Assembly (NCBI GenBank): GCA_037481695.1 | Contig: JBBFLE010000004.1 | Span: 1 to 64,000, forward strand | Length of the DNA stretch: 64,000 nucleotides | Direction: 5' to 3' | DNA from: a bacterium | GTDB lineage: Bacteria; Desulfobacterota; Desulfocorpusculales; Desulfocorpusculum | Shown here: one piece after another, positions 62,817-64,000 of the stretch | Position numbering within the stretch: position 1 is the first letter of the stretch | Layout: every line of letters starts with the position of its first letter | Notes under the pieces: generated by a model | The model's database searches: none | What the model saw: the letters and a program-made list of their open reading frames with translations, nothing else | Told to the model about the DNA's origin: nothing | Program-made: the position numbers and the translations under genes

Positions 62817-62878
62817 TGCGGCCTTAACAGGATTGGAGAGCATGGAGTTTCTTGGCATCTAAGAAGGAGGCGATGAAA

Positions 62879-63283
62879 ATGATGGAAAAGGAGCTTAGAC
62901 CAGCCCAGAAAAGGGAAGCCACAAGCACTTCGGCCGAGGGCACCAGGGGAGTTCCTTATTTCTCTCCAGCCGTGGACATATATGAAACAGAGACAGAATT
63001 GACCCTCGTGGCGGATATGCCAGGGGTGAAAAGCTCAGGAGTGGAAATAGACCTCAAGGACAATGTGCTCACCCTCCAGGGCCATTCGGACCAGACCAGA
63101 CCCGAAGGCATGACGCCCGTGTACAGGGAATACAAGGAGGGTGGTTATTATAGACAGTTCATCCTCTCGGAGATCGTGGACCAAGAGAAAATATCCGCAG
63201 AGATGTCAGCAGGAGTGCTGCGAATAAGCCTTCCCAAGGTGAGCAAGGCCAAGCCAAGGAAGATCCAGGTTCGCTCGGCCTGA
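62879..63283 (+). CDS. Hsp20-family protein, second of the pair
   Basis: 134 aa from the ATG at 62879, at ideal distance from AAGGAGG; a TTG nine codons earlier is less likely. VDIYETETELTLVADMPGVKS starts the alpha-crystallin domain, and GVLRISLPKVSKAKPRKI closes it. Clearly different from its neighbour, so the pair is old and may form mixed oligomers. Confidence 0.9.
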   Translation: MMEKELRPAQKREATSTSAEGTRGVPYFSPAVDIYETETELTLVADMPGVKSSGVEIDLKDNVLTLQGHSDQTRPEGMTPVYREYKEGGYYRQFILSEIVDQEKISAEMSAGVLRISLPKVSKAKPRKIQVRSA

Positions 63284-63425
63284 GCCTGAGCCCAGCTCAA
63301 AGGGGGGGAGAAAGGGCACTGCTCATAAAAACCTTCCCCTTTGAGCCCCAACCCCAATCCAGCAATCCCCAATACATGGAGCCTTATGACCTCAGGTTCC
63401 TTGTCCTGCCAGGAAAGCCCTTTTT

Positions 63426-63441
63426 TGGCATTTCTTTTGCT
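63426..63441 (+). promoter_or_regulatory. Sigma-54 (-24/-12) promoter motif
   Basis: TGGCATTTCTTTTGCT: GG at 63427-63428 and GC at 63439-63440 with exactly ten bases between, and TT before GC, match the consensus TGGCAC-N5-TTGCA closely. It points at the partial gene starting at 63628. Confidence 0.45.
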
Positions 63442-63627
63442 AGAGATTCGGCCGACTGAGGGAGTTTTTCTGGGCTCCTGAGAGTCTGTAACTGGGCCGT
63501 GAGATTCTCAGGGCCTGGGAATCCCAGCTGCAGGGGGGTCAGATTCATGGGGTTTCTTGTTGTATTTGAAATCTGGATGAGGTACAAAAGGCTTGGAATC
63601 ATTTTAAATTCATAGGGGGACCATCCC

Positions 63628-64000
63628 ATGGCTGAAAAAAAAGGGGCTGTGGTGGGCCTTAGAGTCCCTTCCATCAGGCTGGGAATCATAGGCCTTTCTC
63701 AATATCCCAGCTTGCTCAGAGAACTGGAGGGTACCAGCCTTGAGGTCAAGGCAGTGGCCGACTTTGATCTGCGACACGAGTCTATTCAGGAAGCCATGGC
63801 CAAGGGCATACAGGTGTCTCAGGATTACACCGAGCTGATAGAGAGGCCTGATCTGGACCTGATTCTGAATCTCATTCCAGACAAGACCGTAGAGGCCATC
63901 ATTCACCAGCTCAAGCCGGACAACACCAAGGTGGTACACGCTGCAACCCCTTCTTTCCTCCAGGCATTCTGCAAAGAGGCCACGGCCAGAAGAGCCCTTT
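63628..64000 (+). CDS. Rossmann-fold (Gfo/Idh-like) protein, N-terminal part
   Basis: 124 codons, cut by the window end. The ATG has GGGGGA upstream. After a short basic lead it reads IRLGIIGLSQYPSLLREL, a G-x-x-G type nucleotide-binding start, then VKAVADFDLRHESIQEAM and the Gfo/Idh-like DLILNLIPDKTVEAII and KVVHAATPSF. The canonical EKP motif of the dehydrogenases is replaced by HAATPSF. It could be a dehydrogenase-like sensor domain fused to something downstream. Confidence 0.6.
   Translation, partial: MAEKKGAVVGLRVPSIRLGIIGLSQYPSLLRELEGTSLEVKAVADFDLRHESIQEAMAKGIQVSQDYTELIERPDLDLILNLIPDKTVEAIIHQLKPDNTKVVHAATPSFLQAFCKEATARRAL

Noticed and set aside
1-64000. tRNA and rRNA genes
   Set aside because: I scanned the intergenic gaps for cloverleaf patterns, CCA ends and rRNA signatures and found none convincing.

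Overview
The window looks like part of a chromosome from a GC-rich deltaproteobacterium-type organism (Desulfobacterota or close kin), probably an uncultured lineage. This is inferred from gene content and order: zapB-zapA-(RNA?)-rny, ribD-tmk-holB-ricT-metG, a sigma-54 activator beside an HD-GYP regulator, two complete branched-chain-amino-acid-type ABC transporters with Tat-exported binding proteins, CoA-thioester catabolism, and GTG/TTG starts with strong Shine-Dalgarno sites. No 16S rRNA or other taxonomic marker is present, so the placement is inference.

Region 1 (1-9.3 kb, minus strand) is a surface-polysaccharide cluster: glycosyltransferase, Wzx-type flippase, methyltransferase, WbpI/WbpD/WbpB-like enzymes of UDP-2,3-diacetamido-sugar synthesis, and a WbpM/CapD-type nucleotide-sugar dehydratase. 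It is more AT-rich than the rest and is eroding. There are four remnants (two glycosyltransferase C-termini, two DegT aminotransferases), the CapD gene is split by a frameshift next to an A7 run, and its catalytic half carries an in-frame G13 tract typical of phase-variable genes.

Region 2 (9.3-14.3 kb) is an accessory island. It has two HEPN/MNT modules in opposite gene order, a DUF2283/DUF4258 pair, two copies of a ~636-bp block whose 125-aa coiled-coil membrane protein is identical in both, a GC-rich non-coding block, and a ~0.7-kb array of GCACAGAGC-type repeats whose family also appears at the other edge of the island.

Region 3 (14.7-21.4 kb) holds an uncharacterised trio (coiled-coil protein, SPFH protein with three zinc ribbons, multi-zinc-ribbon protein), an RsmF-like rRNA methyltransferase divided into two overlapping genes, and a beta-helix protein paired with a cadherin/PKD-like lipoprotein. 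Region 4 (21.6-39.5 kb) is housekeeping and regulation: HD-GYP and NtrC-type response regulators, metG, ricT, holB, tmk, ribD, dus, zapB/zapA, a candidate structured RNA, rny, an aminopropyltransferase, a DUF362 ferredoxin-like protein, rpsU and a HAD hydrolase.

Region 5 (39.6-57.5 kb) is catabolic: 4-hydroxybutyryl-CoA dehydratase family enzyme (all four cluster ligands present), acyl-CoA ligase, SDR, two five-gene ABC importers, iron-containing alcohol dehydrogenase, a ferritin-like protein and a crotonase. Together these could import a hydroxy- or branched acid, activate it to CoA and convert it to crotonyl-CoA. Region 6 (57.6-64 kb) holds a stand-alone AICAR transformylase, a CoA-binding protein, a FecR/DUF6600 secreted protein, two Hsp20 chaperones and the start of a Rossmann-fold protein behind a well-spaced sigma-54 promoter motif.
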